From Alphaproteobacteria bacterium (GTDB lineage: Bacteria; Pseudomonadota; Alphaproteobacteria; UBA2136; UBA6156), in assembly GCA_027485835.1 (NCBI GenBank), contig JAIXQG010000002.1, forward strand, positions 944,681-1,008,680: DNA of 64,000 nt, given 5' to 3'. The notes beneath the pieces were generated by a model. That model saw nothing but the letters and a program-made list of their open reading frames with translations. It was not told where the DNA came from and did not search any database. A program made the translations under genes and the position numbers. Positions 53,908 through 61,776 of this stretch are shown here, piece by piece (within the stretch, counting starts at the first letter, position 1; the number at the start of each line of letters is the position of its first letter).

Positions 53908-54561
53908 TTATTTTACCAATTTGATAAGCGAAATTTGACGGCCGGGGTGGGTTTTGTCGCGGCGGTAGGAGTGGAAGGTTTCGGCTTCGGCAAAGGTGCA
54001 GTGGCCGGAGTTTGTGATGTTGTGGGATGGGATGCCGAGGGATTCCGCTTGGTGGCGCAGGATGGCGCCGAGGTTCATTTTAACGTGGCCGATTTTACTG
54101 GGGGTGAAGAAGGGTTCGGTATTCGGGACGTTGAAGGCGGTGGGGAAGGTGTCTTCAACCTCAAAATTAGGTTGGCTGAGGCTGGGCCCGAAGCTGATGT
54201 GGATATCTTGAGGGGTTAAGCGGTATTGGCTGAGCAGGGTTTGGAGGGCGAGGGGCAGCAGGCCTGCTTGGGCGCTGCGCCAGCCCAAATGGAGCGCTGC
54301 GACGGCGTGGGGCGTGCTGATGAGGCAGGGGGTGCAGTCGGCGGTTTTAACGGCCAGCCAGAGGTTGGGGATGTCGGTATAGAGGCCGTCGCATTCCGGG
54401 TACTGAGTGGCTTGCGTGGCGTAGATAAGGGTTTTGCCGTGCACTTGGTGCATGGAGGCGGTGGGGCCGAGAAGTTCTGCTGCGGCGGCCACGCTGGGCA
54501 CTTGGTTTGTACCGAAGTGGGCTTGGGCGTGGGGGAGAGTGGCTTCGAAAAATTGTGGCAT
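53908..54561 (-). CDS. pgeF: PgeF/YfiH multicopper-oxidase-like (polyphenol oxidase family) protein
   Basis: The 217-residue enzyme is of the LACC/YfiH family, now seen as a peptidoglycan editing or purine-nucleoside metabolising enzyme. Metal ligands are expected in HQVHG, TADCTPCLI and HLGWRSAQAG, with the HSYRRD end motif. HLGWR replaces the usual HAGWRG. It starts four bases after midA, completing the lgt-midA-pgeF operon common in alphaproteobacteria. It ends one base from the convergent DUF1636 gene. Confidence 0.9.
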   Translation of the reverse strand: MPQFFEATLPHAQAHFGTNQVPSVAAAAELLGPTASMHQVHGKTLIYATQATQYPECDGLYTDIPNLWLAVKTADCTPCLISTPHAVAALHLGWRSAQAGLLPLALQTLLSQYRLTPQDIHISFGPSLSQPNFEVEDTFPTAFNVPNTEPFFTPSKIGHVKMNLGAILRHQAESLGIPSHNITNSGHCTFAEAETFHSYRRDKTHPGRQISLIKLVK

Positions 54562-54565
54562 GCGT

Positions 54566-55579
54566 TTACTCGGCTTGCGTGAATTGCTGGACTTTGAACA
54601 GCGTACCCATTTCGGTGGGGTGGAGCAAGCGATGGAGTGCGGCTTCGGTTTGCGGGGTGGGCAGGCCGTTGCTGAGAGCGGCGGAGGCGAGGCCGTGGCG
54701 GAGCAGGAAGGGCGCCAGTTCTTCCAGTGGATTGGCTTTTAGATGGGGGTGGGAGTCCTTCAGGGCTTCCGTCACGTTATGGAAATTGACGTGCATGGTG
54801 AGGTCGGAGTTTCCCGGTTGGTGGAAGACGCTGACTTTTTGGTGCTTATGGAGGGCTTGGAAGGTGTCGCCAGTGGCGGAGGTGGTGTTGGCACCGTAGT
54901 CGAGAAACAGGGCCGCGTGCAGGCTTTGCGGCAGGGTTTGGAGCCATGTGCGCATTTGCGGGGAGTGCTCGGTGATGGGGCCTTCGGTTTGGGTGAAGGT
55001 GAAATTGTCGTAGGTGTCGAGCTCTATCGTGCGGGGTTGGAGGCGGCCTGCGTGCTCGATAATCTGGTTGTGGGGGAAGGCGTCGAGGAGTTCGTTAGCA
55101 ATAAGGATTATCGGGTGACCGGTATCGGTAGGCGTGGTGGCCCATTGGCAGTGTGGGTGCGCTTGGAGGGTGTGTTGTTGGAGGTTTGTGAGGGTGGGCG
55201 AGGCTTCTATCAGCAGTGGTTGCGCACGGGAGTAGGTGGTGGGGTGGTGGATTTGCAGATAGGTAAGAATATCGAATGTTAGTTGGCCGGAACCGGGCCC
55301 ACATTCCATATATGTAAATTTGCTATCGGCTGGGAGGGTTTGGGCTTGCTTGTGTAGCCATTCGGCGAGGGGGGCGGCGAAGTGGGGTAGGTGGGCGGCG
55401 GTGATGAAGTCGTGCGGGTAGGGCTGAGAGGTGTCGGTATGCGTGGGCAGGAAGTTGCGGCCGTTGGTGTAATAGCCGTGCTGCGGGTGGTAGAGGCAGG
55501 CTTCCATGTATTCTTCCACCGTGAGGGGCCCTAAGGCGCGGATGCGGGCTTTGAGCTTGGTGGCGAGGGGTGTCGTCAT
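54566..55579 (-). CDS. MidA/NDUFAF7-family SAM-dependent methyltransferase
   Basis: The 337-residue protein belongs to the DUF185 family of protein arginine methyltransferases; the mitochondrial member NDUFAF7 methylates a complex I subunit. The start GPLTVEEYMEACLYHPQHGYY and the SAM-binding ECGPGSGQLTFDIL agree. The usual GDFITSPEIS block is changed to HDFITAAHLPHF. The ATG at 55579 is used rather than the preceding TTG. It lies between lgt and pgeF with short gaps, as in other alphaproteobacteria. Confidence 0.88.
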   Translation of the reverse strand: MTTPLATKLKARIRALGPLTVEEYMEACLYHPQHGYYTNGRNFLPTHTDTSQPYPHDFITAAHLPHFAAPLAEWLHKQAQTLPADSKFTYMECGPGSGQLTFDILTYLQIHHPTTYSRAQPLLIEASPTLTNLQQHTLQAHPHCQWATTPTDTGHPIILIANELLDAFPHNQIIEHAGRLQPRTIELDTYDNFTFTQTEGPITEHSPQMRTWLQTLPQSLHAALFLDYGANTTSATGDTFQALHKHQKVSVFHQPGNSDLTMHVNFHNVTEALKDSHPHLKANPLEELAPFLLRHGLASAALSNGLPTPQTEAALHRLLHPTEMGTLFKVQQFTQAE

Positions 55580-55592
55580 CAAACCCTAGGCC

Positions 55593-56381
55593 CTACTTTG
55601 AAGTGCGGCAGGAGAGGTGGAGGAAGTAGAGGCCCAGTGCCAGCATGGGCAGGCTGAGCAGTTGACCTTGGGTGAGCTGCAGGATGCCGAGGTTGTGGGT
55701 GATTTCCGGTGTGCGGAAGACCTCGGTGAATATCCGCGCCAGCGCATAGCCGGTGAGGAAGATACCGATAGGCTGGTAGCGCACGATGCGTTTGCGGGTG
55801 GTAAGGACAAGGAGTGCGAACAGCACCAAGCCTTCCAGACCCGCTTGATAGAGTTGGCTGGGGTGGCGGGGGTAGAGGTCGACGTGTGGGAAGATCATGC
55901 TCCATGGCAGGTTGGGGGAGGTGACGCGGCCGACGAGCGCGCCAGTGATGAAATTGGCCATGCGCCCGAGGAAGAGGCCGATGGGAACAGCGGGGGCGAC
56001 GCGGTCGCCGAGGTCTATCACATTCACCTGATGTTTCCAGGCAAACCACGCCAGTGCGATGACCACGCCGAGGAAGCCGCCGTGGAAGCTCATGCCGCCT
56101 TGCCAGACTTTGAGAACGTCGAGCGGGGCGGCCATATAATGGTCGAGATTGTAAAACAGGATGTAGCCCAAGCGGCCGCCTAGGATGACGCCGAGGATGA
56201 CGTAGGTGAAGAGTGATTCGATTTTATCCTGCGTGATGCCACCTGCGGGGTGCTTTTTGGCCAGATATTTGGTGAAGCTGAGGCCCAGCAAAAAGGCCGT
56301 AACGTAGGCGATACCGTACCAGTGGATGGAAATGGGACCCAGTTGCACGGCAATCGGGTTGAAGTTCGGGAAAAGAAGCAT
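55593..56381 (-). CDS. lgt: Prolipoprotein diacylglyceryl transferase
   Basis: Lgt adds diacylglycerol to the lipobox cysteine of prolipoproteins in the inner membrane; its likely substrates here include BamB and the small lipoproteins. The 262-residue protein has seven predicted helices, MSFHGGFLGV (the HGGL-like motif) and the Lgt signature GRMANFITGALVGRVT. It is the first gene of lgt-midA-pgeF, 13 bases before midA. No good ribosome binding site is visible. Confidence 0.95.
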   Translation of the reverse strand: MLLFPNFNPIAVQLGPISIHWYGIAYVTAFLLGLSFTKYLAKKHPAGGITQDKIESLFTYVILGVILGGRLGYILFYNLDHYMAAPLDVLKVWQGGMSFHGGFLGVVIALAWFAWKHQVNVIDLGDRVAPAVPIGLFLGRMANFITGALVGRVTSPNLPWSMIFPHVDLYPRHPSQLYQAGLEGLVLFALLVLTTRKRIVRYQPIGIFLTGYALARIFTEVFRTPEITHNLGILQLTQGQLLSLPMLALGLYFLHLSCRTSK

Positions 56382-56470
56382 GGCCGCACTTTAAGCCGAT
56401 TGCGGGAGCGTTGCAACCCAAGCCGGACGGCGCTTTGGCGAGTTTTTAAGCGCACAGCGTATTTTCGGCG

Positions 56471-56499
56471 TTGACAGAGGCGGCGGAGTCTTTTACATA
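56471..56499 (+). promoter_or_regulatory. Sigma-70-type promoter of tRNA-Ile
   Basis: TTGACA (56471-56476), 17-base spacer, TACATA (56494-56499), 12 bases before the tRNA. Confidence 0.88.
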
Positions 56500-56511
56500 T
56501 GCGCTCGTTGT

Positions 56512-56588
56512 GGACCAATAGCTCAGTTGGTTAGAGCACCGTGTTGATAACGCGGGGGTCGTAAGTTCAAGTCTTACTTGGTCCACCA
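56512..56588 (+). tRNA. tRNA-Ile, anticodon GAU
   Basis: The 77-nt gene has acceptor GGACCAA/TTGGTCC, D-arm GCTC/GAGC, anticodon loop TTGATAA (anticodon GAU), T-stem GTAAG/CTTAC, discriminator A and encoded CCA. In many bacteria tRNA-Ile(GAU) sits in rRNA operons; here it stands alone with its own promoter and terminator. Confidence 0.96.
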
Positions 56589-56597
56589 AAGATTTTA

Positions 56598-56628
56598 AAA
56601 ACCCAGCTTTGGCTGGGTTTGTTTTTTT
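56598..56628 (+). terminator. Intrinsic terminator of tRNA-Ile
   Basis: AAACCCAGC/GCTGGGTTT stem with loop TTTG, then GTTTTTTT. Confidence 0.93.
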
Positions 56629-56701
56629 ACTGCTTTTATTTGGTATGTTTGTTTTTAAGTGGTGTGGATGTTAGGATGTTTTCAAAAGAAGAGGGGTTGT
56701 T

Positions 56702-57208
56702 ATGCGTTTGGCAATTTTAGGTTTGGGGATGGTGGCGTTGGCTGGTACGGCGCTGGCGCAGGTGAGTGTGACGACGAAGACGGGGATGGATGCGTCGCAT
56801 CTGACCGAGCAGCAGAAGTTTGTGACGCTGCATGATGGCACCGAGCCGCCGTTTAAGAACGCGTATTGGGATAACAAGCGTGAGGGGATTTATGTTGATG
56901 CGATTTCTGGTGAGCCGTTGTTTTCATCTACCGACAAATTTGACAGTGGCACCGGCTGGCCGAGTTTTACCAAGCCGCTGAACCCCAAGCTTGTGAAGTT
57001 ATTTGAGGATGAGCGGGCGGGGATGAGCCGGATTGAGGTGAGATCTGGTAAGGCGGATGCGCACTTGGGGCACGTGTTTAACGATGGGCCGAAGGAGACA
57101 GGCGGGCAGCGTTTTTGCATCAATTCTTCGGCGTTGAAGTTTATTCCGCGTGAGGAGATGACGGCGAAGGGTTATGGCAAATGGCTGTTCTTGTTCGATA
57201 AAAAGTAG
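56702..57208 (+). CDS. msrB: Exported peptide-methionine (R)-S-oxide reductase
   Basis: MsrB reduces methionine-R-sulphoxide in proteins. The 168-residue protein has a signal peptide ([15 protein letters not shown]), so it acts in the periplasm. The motifs [44 protein letters not shown] and [11 protein letters not shown] are present, the last with the catalytic Cys. The four zinc-binding cysteines of cytoplasmic MsrB are absent (YVDA, SGTGWP). How it is re-reduced in the periplasm is unclear, as no MsrQ-like partner is near. Confidence 0.93.
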   Translation: MRLAILGLGMVALAGTALAQVSVTTKTGMDASHLTEQQKFVTLHDGTEPPFKNAYWDNKREGIYVDAISGEPLFSSTDKFDSGTGWPSFTKPLNPKLVKLFEDERAGMSRIEVRSGKADAHLGHVFNDGPKETGGQRFCINSSALKFIPREEMTAKGYGKWLFLFDKK

Positions 57209-57235
57209 CCATTATTCATTGAAGAACGACACGGT

Positions 57236-57802
57236 ATGTTGGTGCGCTGCGGATGGGTAGGAACGGGTAAGCCGTTTTATGAAGAGTACCATGACCATGA
57301 GTGGGGCGTGCCGGTGCATGATGACCGTCAGTTTTTTGAAATGATGATTTTGGAGGGGGCGCAGGCGGGACTCAGCTGGGAGACGATTTTGAAGCGGCGG
57401 GCGGGGTATAAGGCGGTTTTTCATAACTTTGATGTAGCCAAAGTTGCGGCGCTGACCGATGCCGAGTTGGAACGGATGTTGTTGGATGAACGGATTATAC
57501 GGAACAGGCTCAAGGTATTTGCGGCGCGGAAAAATGCTGTTGCGTTTATGCAGATTCAGAAGGAGTTTGGCAGTTTTGATGCGTATGTATGGCGCTTTGT
57601 AGGAGGGAAACCCTTGCAGGGGCAGCGTAAGACATTAAAGGATGTACCGGCGGTGACGGCGGAATCGGATGCGCTCTCTAAAGACCTCAAGAAGCGCGGA
57701 ATGACGTTTGTGGGATCGACGATTATGTACGCGTTTATGCAGGCGACTGGGTTGGTAAACGACCATGTTGCGGACTGCCACAGATGCAAGGCGTTAAGTT
57801 AG
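57236..57802 (+). CDS. tag: DNA-3-methyladenine glycosylase I
   Basis: Tag removes 3-methyladenine from DNA. The 188-residue protein has RCGWVG, YHDHEWGVP, LEGAQAGLSWETILKRR and the zinc site ending NDHVADCHRC, in which Cys and His ligands pair with those at the N-terminus. It starts 27 bases after msrB and ends 12 bases before the thioesterase gene, so the three may form an operon. Ogt at 43.5 kb repairs other alkyl lesions. Confidence 0.95.
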   Translation: MLVRCGWVGTGKPFYEEYHDHEWGVPVHDDRQFFEMMILEGAQAGLSWETILKRRAGYKAVFHNFDVAKVAALTDAELERMLLDERIIRNRLKVFAARKNAVAFMQIQKEFGSFDAYVWRFVGGKPLQGQRKTLKDVPAVTAESDALSKDLKKRGMTFVGSTIMYAFMQATGLVNDHVADCHRCKALS

Positions 57803-57814
57803 AAAGGACGTTTT

Positions 57815-58348
57815 ATGAACCGTTGGTTGCGGCTGATTTACTTTTTTATTGCGGTGCGGTTCCGCAGTAAGGTTCACTTTATGGATGTGGTGGATTTGCC
57901 GTTTTGGTGTTGGCCGGCTGACCTTGATATTTATAACCACATGAACAATTCCCGTTACTTGAACCTGACAGATATTTGCCGTGCGGATTTGGTGATCCGG
58001 TGCGGGTTGTGGGATGAGCTGAAGAGGCACAAGTATTTTCTGATTGTGGAAGGCCAGACCGTGCGCTACCGCAAGCCGCTGACGCTTGGGCAGCGGTTTG
58101 TTATCCGGAGCCAGGTGCTGGGGTGGAATGAGAAGTCCTTCTTTGTCAAACACACCTTTTTGCGCAAGCATGAGGTTGTGGCCGAGAGCATTGTGAAGGG
58201 CCGGATTTTGCGCAAGGCGCGCGGCACCGTGCCGCCTGCCGAAGTGCTGAAACTGGCCGGTGCCGAAGGGATGCAAAGCCCCGACATGGGCGAGATTGTG
58301 CGCCAGTGGAATGACGGGATGATGGAGATGCTGACGGAGCGCGGTTAG
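57815..58348 (+). CDS. Hotdog-fold thioesterase-like protein (THEM6/acyl-CoA thioesterase type)
   Basis: The 177-residue protein has a short hydrophobic N-terminus (WLRLIYFFIAVRF) and a 4HBT-like hotdog domain with PADLDIYNHMNNSRYLNL, where N-H-M-N-N and the D in LDIYNH are the active-site-type residues, and a long strand KYFLIVEGQTVRYRKPL. The related human THEM6 is unassigned; bacterial members hydrolyse acyl-CoA. AAAGGACG seven bases before the ATG supports the start. Likely the third gene of the msrB-tag unit. Confidence 0.75.
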   Translation: MNRWLRLIYFFIAVRFRSKVHFMDVVDLPFWCWPADLDIYNHMNNSRYLNLTDICRADLVIRCGLWDELKRHKYFLIVEGQTVRYRKPLTLGQRFVIRSQVLGWNEKSFFVKHTFLRKHEVVAESIVKGRILRKARGTVPPAEVLKLAGAEGMQSPDMGEIVRQWNDGMMEMLTERG

Positions 58349-58357
58349 CGCACGTGG

Positions 58358-58819
58358 TTAAAACCCTTTATCCAGATGGAACGTGGGTTTGAGGATATCG
58401 CTGTTGCGGGTTTCGGCAGGGATGCAGAGGGTTGTGCCATCCGGCTGCGGGATGTTCTGTTTGCAGGTGACTGTCGTGTTGGGGAGGGCGTCGGCGCCCC
58501 ATTCTGCCGTACGGGGCGGGGTGCGGTTTTGCGGGACAGTGCTGGAGGGGTCGAACTGGTTGGTGCGGATGTAGGTGGCGGTGCCTTCGGAGTCTTGTCC
58601 TTTTTCCGGCTTTTGCTGGATGCGGGCGGTGCAGAACCCGCTGGCTTCATCGTATTTGGAGGAGGCCAGCATCTGGCCGTTTGCGGAGATGCCTGCCTTT
58701 TGGAGTTGGGCTTGAGCGAATTGCTCGCACAGGCGGGCTTTGGCGGAGAGGGGACGGGTTTGTGCCTCGGCCGTTAGACTAGCGATACTTAGAACGCAGA
58801 TAAGGAAGACGACGCGCAT
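58358..58819 (-). CDS. Secreted hypothetical protein, 153 residues
   Basis: A protein with a signal peptide (VFLICVLSIASLTAEAQ) and a Thr/Asn/Pro-rich mature part with four cysteines (ARLCEQF, GFCTARI, VTCKQN, TLCIPAE), probably two disulphides. I do not recognise a family. It resembles the product at 28695-29231 only in general character. It lies downstream of the helicase gene on the same strand, 24 bases away, so it may be co-transcribed, though the functions are not obviously linked. Confidence 0.6.
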   Translation of the reverse strand: MRVVFLICVLSIASLTAEAQTRPLSAKARLCEQFAQAQLQKAGISANGQMLASSKYDEASGFCTARIQQKPEKGQDSEGTATYIRTNQFDPSSTVPQNRTPPRTAEWGADALPNTTVTCKQNIPQPDGTTLCIPAETRNSDILKPTFHLDKGF

Positions 58820-58843
58820 GGTTGGGTGCCTTTTGATGTTTTG

Positions 58844-60625
58844 TTAGAGCAGCTGTTGATAAAAATCGAGGACCGCCGGATTGGTTTTGATGTGGCGGGA
58901 CTGGATGGGGGCGGTGAGGTGGACACTCTCCAAACTGCGGGCGCGGGAGAGGGCGACGTAGAGCTGGCCTTCGGCAAAGGTGCCGCCGTCGGAGAGGTCT
59001 ATCACGCATTGCGGCAGGGTTTGGCCTTGGGCTTTGTGGATGGTGAGGGCCCATGCGAGTGTGAGGGGAATTTGGGTGAAGGTGCCCGCCACTGTGGGAG
59101 TGAGCGTGTTGGTGGTTTCATCCACGCGGTATTTGGTGGCTTCCCATTTGGTGGGCTCGACAATATGGGTTTCGCCGTCGGGCATTTTGACCGTTACCGT
59201 GGTTTTGCCGCAGCTGATGACCTCGGCCAGCGAGCCGTTAACCCAGCGCTGGTTGGGGTCGTTACGGGTAAACATGACGCGGGCGCCGACTTTGAGAATA
59301 AGCTCTTGTGGGGTGGTGAAGCTGTTGGGGTCGATGTCGCCCAAGGTATCCGCGCTATACTTATGGATGGGGGTTTTGAGGGACTCGAGGTTTTTGGCGT
59401 TGATTTCTTCTACCGTACGGTTACGCGAGGCCAGCACAACCGCGCCGGTGGGGGGGCTTTGGGTGAGGCGCTCATTGAGTGTGGCCAGCAGTTGCGAGTT
59501 AGTTTGGCCGTAGCGCACTTTGTTGAGGATATCGATGAACGGTAGGTCGGTCTGGCGGAAGATGTGCGTGAATTGGACGATACCAAAGTTGCCGTTCTCC
59601 CATGCGTGGGAGCTGAAGAAGAAGGGCGTTTGGTAGAAGCTTTGGAAATAGGCCGCTTCGTCGGACCGTAGCACGGGTGGGAGTTGGCAGAGGTCACCCA
59701 TCAGGACCATTTGCACACCGCCGAAGGGCAGTTTGGAGCTGGGGCCGAATTTGCGCAGGAAGCGGTCGATGGTGTCGAAAATATCGGCGCGGACCATTGA
59801 GATTTCGTCGATCACGAGGACCTTGAGGCTGCTGAAGACCTTGGCGTTACGCGGTTTGTGCCAGGGGTCGCTGCCTTGCATTGTCTCGCGCTTCAGGCCA
59901 AAAAAACTGTGGATGGTCTGGCCGCCGACGTTAAGCGCGGCCATGCCGGTAGGGGCCAATACGGCGTAAGAGGCTTTGCCGGATTTGGGGTTCTCCAGCT
60001 GCTTGCGCAGCCATTTGAGGAACGTGCTTTTGCCGGTACCGGCGCTACCGAGGATGAGGAGGTTTTCGTCGTCTTGAATAGTGTTCCAAGCGGTTTGGAA
60101 CTCGGGTGTCACGGTGATTTTGATGGATTTGCCGACTGGCTTGGCGATGGCGACCGGGGCTTTGACCGCTTTAGGCTTAGGCTCCGGCCGTGGGGCGGGA
60201 TTTGGGTTGGGATTGAGGGTGGGAGTGACCAAACCCAAGTGCACGATTTTAAGCGCGAGGCTGCGCGGGGTGCGGCCCATGTCTTCCGCCAGTTGAACGA
60301 GAGACTCGGCCGTGCCTTGGGTGTGGTGCGTGACGATGAGGCGGGCGGTGTCCGGTTCTGTCCATGGCTGGCCGGAGTGGCTGAGGGCGGTGACGTCGGT
60401 AGGGTCTTCCGGTGCGTTAATGAGGCTGGAGTAGGGGCCGTAACTGATGAGGTCCATCAGTTGCAGGCGCGAGGTGATGGCACCAACCGTACGTTCGTGC
60501 ATGCTGGCGATTTGCGCGATGGGCAGGCCGGATTTGAACTCGGTGCTGAGGGCCGCTTCTTCGTCCGGCGTCCAGCGGCGCGGGGCGGGTTTGGGTGCGG
60601 TTTCGGCGGCTTCTGTTTGCAACAT
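58844..60625 (-). CDS. PIF1-like helicase with two N-terminal SANT/Myb-like repeats
   Basis: The 593-residue protein has two similar N-terminal blocks, RRWTPDEEAALSTEFKSGLP at 16-35 and QPWTEPDTARLIVTHHTQGT at 87-106, each followed by a helix ending RTVGAITSRLQLM or RTPRSLALKIVHL; they look like SANT/Myb-type or resolvase-like DNA-binding repeats. A Pro-rich linker (138-165) joins them to a superfamily 1 helicase: Walker A ILGSAGTGKST (192-201), Walker B VLVIDEISM, GDLCQLPPV, and the C-terminal LAWALTIHKAQGQTL and YVALSRARSLE, all PIF1/RecD-like. It probably unwinds DNA 5' to 3'. AAGGTGG precedes the ATG. Confidence 0.88.
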   Translation of the reverse strand: MLQTEAAETAPKPAPRRWTPDEEAALSTEFKSGLPIAQIASMHERTVGAITSRLQLMDLISYGPYSSLINAPEDPTDVTALSHSGQPWTEPDTARLIVTHHTQGTAESLVQLAEDMGRTPRSLALKIVHLGLVTPTLNPNPNPAPRPEPKPKAVKAPVAIAKPVGKSIKITVTPEFQTAWNTIQDDENLLILGSAGTGKSTFLKWLRKQLENPKSGKASYAVLAPTGMAALNVGGQTIHSFFGLKRETMQGSDPWHKPRNAKVFSSLKVLVIDEISMVRADIFDTIDRFLRKFGPSSKLPFGGVQMVLMGDLCQLPPVLRSDEAAYFQSFYQTPFFFSSHAWENGNFGIVQFTHIFRQTDLPFIDILNKVRYGQTNSQLLATLNERLTQSPPTGAVVLASRNRTVEEINAKNLESLKTPIHKYSADTLGDIDPNSFTTPQELILKVGARVMFTRNDPNQRWVNGSLAEVISCGKTTVTVKMPDGETHIVEPTKWEATKYRVDETTNTLTPTVAGTFTQIPLTLAWALTIHKAQGQTLPQCVIDLSDGGTFAEGQLYVALSRARSLESVHLTAPIQSRHIKTNPAVLDFYQQLL

Positions 60626-60982
60626 AAGCCCACCTTAAACGGGTAAAGTGCGGGCGGCAAGTGTATTTTGTGCAAAATTCAAACGCCTTTTTAAGAGGCA
60701 GTTACCGAGAATACTGCCTTGTTACAAATAGGTAGGCGCTCCGTTTTAGGAATGTGAAAAACACGCGCAGGGAAAGAGGGTGTGGATGCGTTTGAGATGT
60801 AGAAACCTCGTTAGTATATGGGAGCGCAAGCGGGGTTTCGTAACTTCACGAAGGTCTTCTCATGGGGGAGGCCTTTTTTGTGGTGCCTGTTTCTTTTGCA
60901 AGTAGAGGAACTTAAGGACGTGAACCTTTGTTACGCTGATGAACTCCCCCACGATTTGAAGATGCAATGCGGAGATAACGAG
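60626..60982. other. Gap of 357 bases between the helicase and a small membrane protein gene
   Basis: The gap holds a hairpin AGGCAGT/ACTGCCT (60696-60702 with 60713-60719), which lies upstream of the helicase start on its strand, and the candidate small RNA at 60780-60879. Nothing else can be assigned, and I find no supported coding frame. Confidence 0.6.
60780..60879 (+). ncRNA. Candidate small RNA ending in a terminator-type hairpin
   Basis: A hairpin GAAACCTCG/CGGGGTTTC (60802-60810 with 60831-60839) is followed by an 11-bp hairpin AAGGTCTTCTC/GGGGAGGCCTT (60851-60861 with 60865-60875) and six T. No gene precedes it on the plus strand, so the terminator must end some untranslated transcript, or attenuate the small downstream gene at 60983. 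No clear promoter is seen, so the 5' end is a guess. Confidence 0.45.
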
Positions 60983-61171
60983 ATGATGAAAACACTGGGG
61001 TTTGGACTTGGGGCTTTGACCGGTCCGATTTTGATGACGGCGGCCATTTTGTACACGGCGGCACCAGAAGCGGAGGTTCCGGTAGAGGAGCAAACGATGA
61101 TTCCGGCAAGCGACGTTGTTGCAAACGGCAAGGTTTACAAGGATTATGGCGTGGTGTGGAGTAAGCTTTAA
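60983..61171 (+). CDS. Small hypothetical membrane protein, 62 residues
   Basis: A short protein with one membrane helix (GFGLGALTGPILMTAAILY) and an acidic C-terminal part (APEAEVPVEEQTMIPA) ending in VYKDYGVVWSKL. GGAG eight bases before the ATG at 60983 supports this start; a longer in-frame form lacks a ribosome binding site. No family recognised. It lies 58 bases before the Gly/Thr-rich secreted protein gene. Confidence 0.55.
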   Translation: MMKTLGFGLGALTGPILMTAAILYTAAPEAEVPVEEQTMIPASDVVANGKVYKDYGVVWSKL

Positions 61172-61229
61172 GCTTTGGGAACAACCGACTGTGCCTTCCG
61201 TTTACAGTACCAACAGGGGGAATGGAATT

Positions 61230-61733
61230 ATGAAAACGACTCAGATTATGATGATGGCTGCATTAGCAGCTGCCGCGATAGCGCCTGCGGTTACGGCACA
61301 AGTGGGTGGAACTGTCGGCGCGAGTGGTGGTGTAACGACTGGCACGGGAATGGGTATTAAAACCGGTACGGGTACTGGTGTGAAAACCGGTACGGGTTCG
61401 GGCATCCGGGCAGGTGCGAACACCAATGTGAATGCCGATGTGCCGCGTGACCGCCTGAATGTGGGTACGGGGTTGAATGCCGGTAAGGGGCGCCTTAATG
61501 CAACGGGGGATATTCAGTCGGGCTACAGCAGTATTCGGAACAGTGAGAACGTGCGCGGTGAGGCGACAACGAATACCCGTGGCGGAAGCGGTGGCCGCAT
61601 TAACACCGGCACGACCGGAAACGTGGGCGCTGGCGCTGGTGCTAATGTGAATGGTTCCGGGAGCGGTTCTGGTAGCATGGGAGCTTCTGGTGGCGCTAGT
61701 GGCAGTGCGGGGGGCAGCGCGGGCTCGCGTTAA
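61230..61733 (+). CDS. Gly/Thr/Ser-rich secreted repeat protein
   Basis: The 167-residue product has a signal peptide (MMAALAAAAIAPAVTAQ) and a mature chain dominated by Gly, Thr, Ser, Ala and Asn with tandem imperfect repeats such as GIKTGTGTGVKTGTGSGIRAG and a Gly/Ser-rich end. It may be a disordered periplasmic or surface protein; no domain is recognised. AGGGGG eleven bases before the ATG is the likely ribosome binding site. A terminator follows 13 bases after the stop. Confidence 0.7.
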   Translation: MKTTQIMMMAALAAAAIAPAVTAQVGGTVGASGGVTTGTGMGIKTGTGTGVKTGTGSGIRAGANTNVNADVPRDRLNVGTGLNAGKGRLNATGDIQSGYSSIRNSENVRGEATTNTRGGSGGRINTGTTGNVGAGAGANVNGSGSGSGSMGASGGASGSAGGSAGSR

Positions 61734-61745
61734 GGGCGTGAAGGA

Positions 61746-61776
61746 AGCAGGGAGGTTTTGCCTCCCTGCTTTTTTA
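61746..61776. terminator. Bidirectional terminator between the repeat protein and nhaA
   Basis: GCAGGGAGG/CCTCCCTGC stem (61747-61755 with 61761-61769), loop TTTTG, six T; the nhaA stop overlaps its tail. Confidence 0.9.

Noticed and set aside
60841..60852. ACTTCACGAAGG shared with the structured RNA region near 31210
   Set aside because: A 12-base match is expected many times by chance in a window of this size, and the flanks differ.
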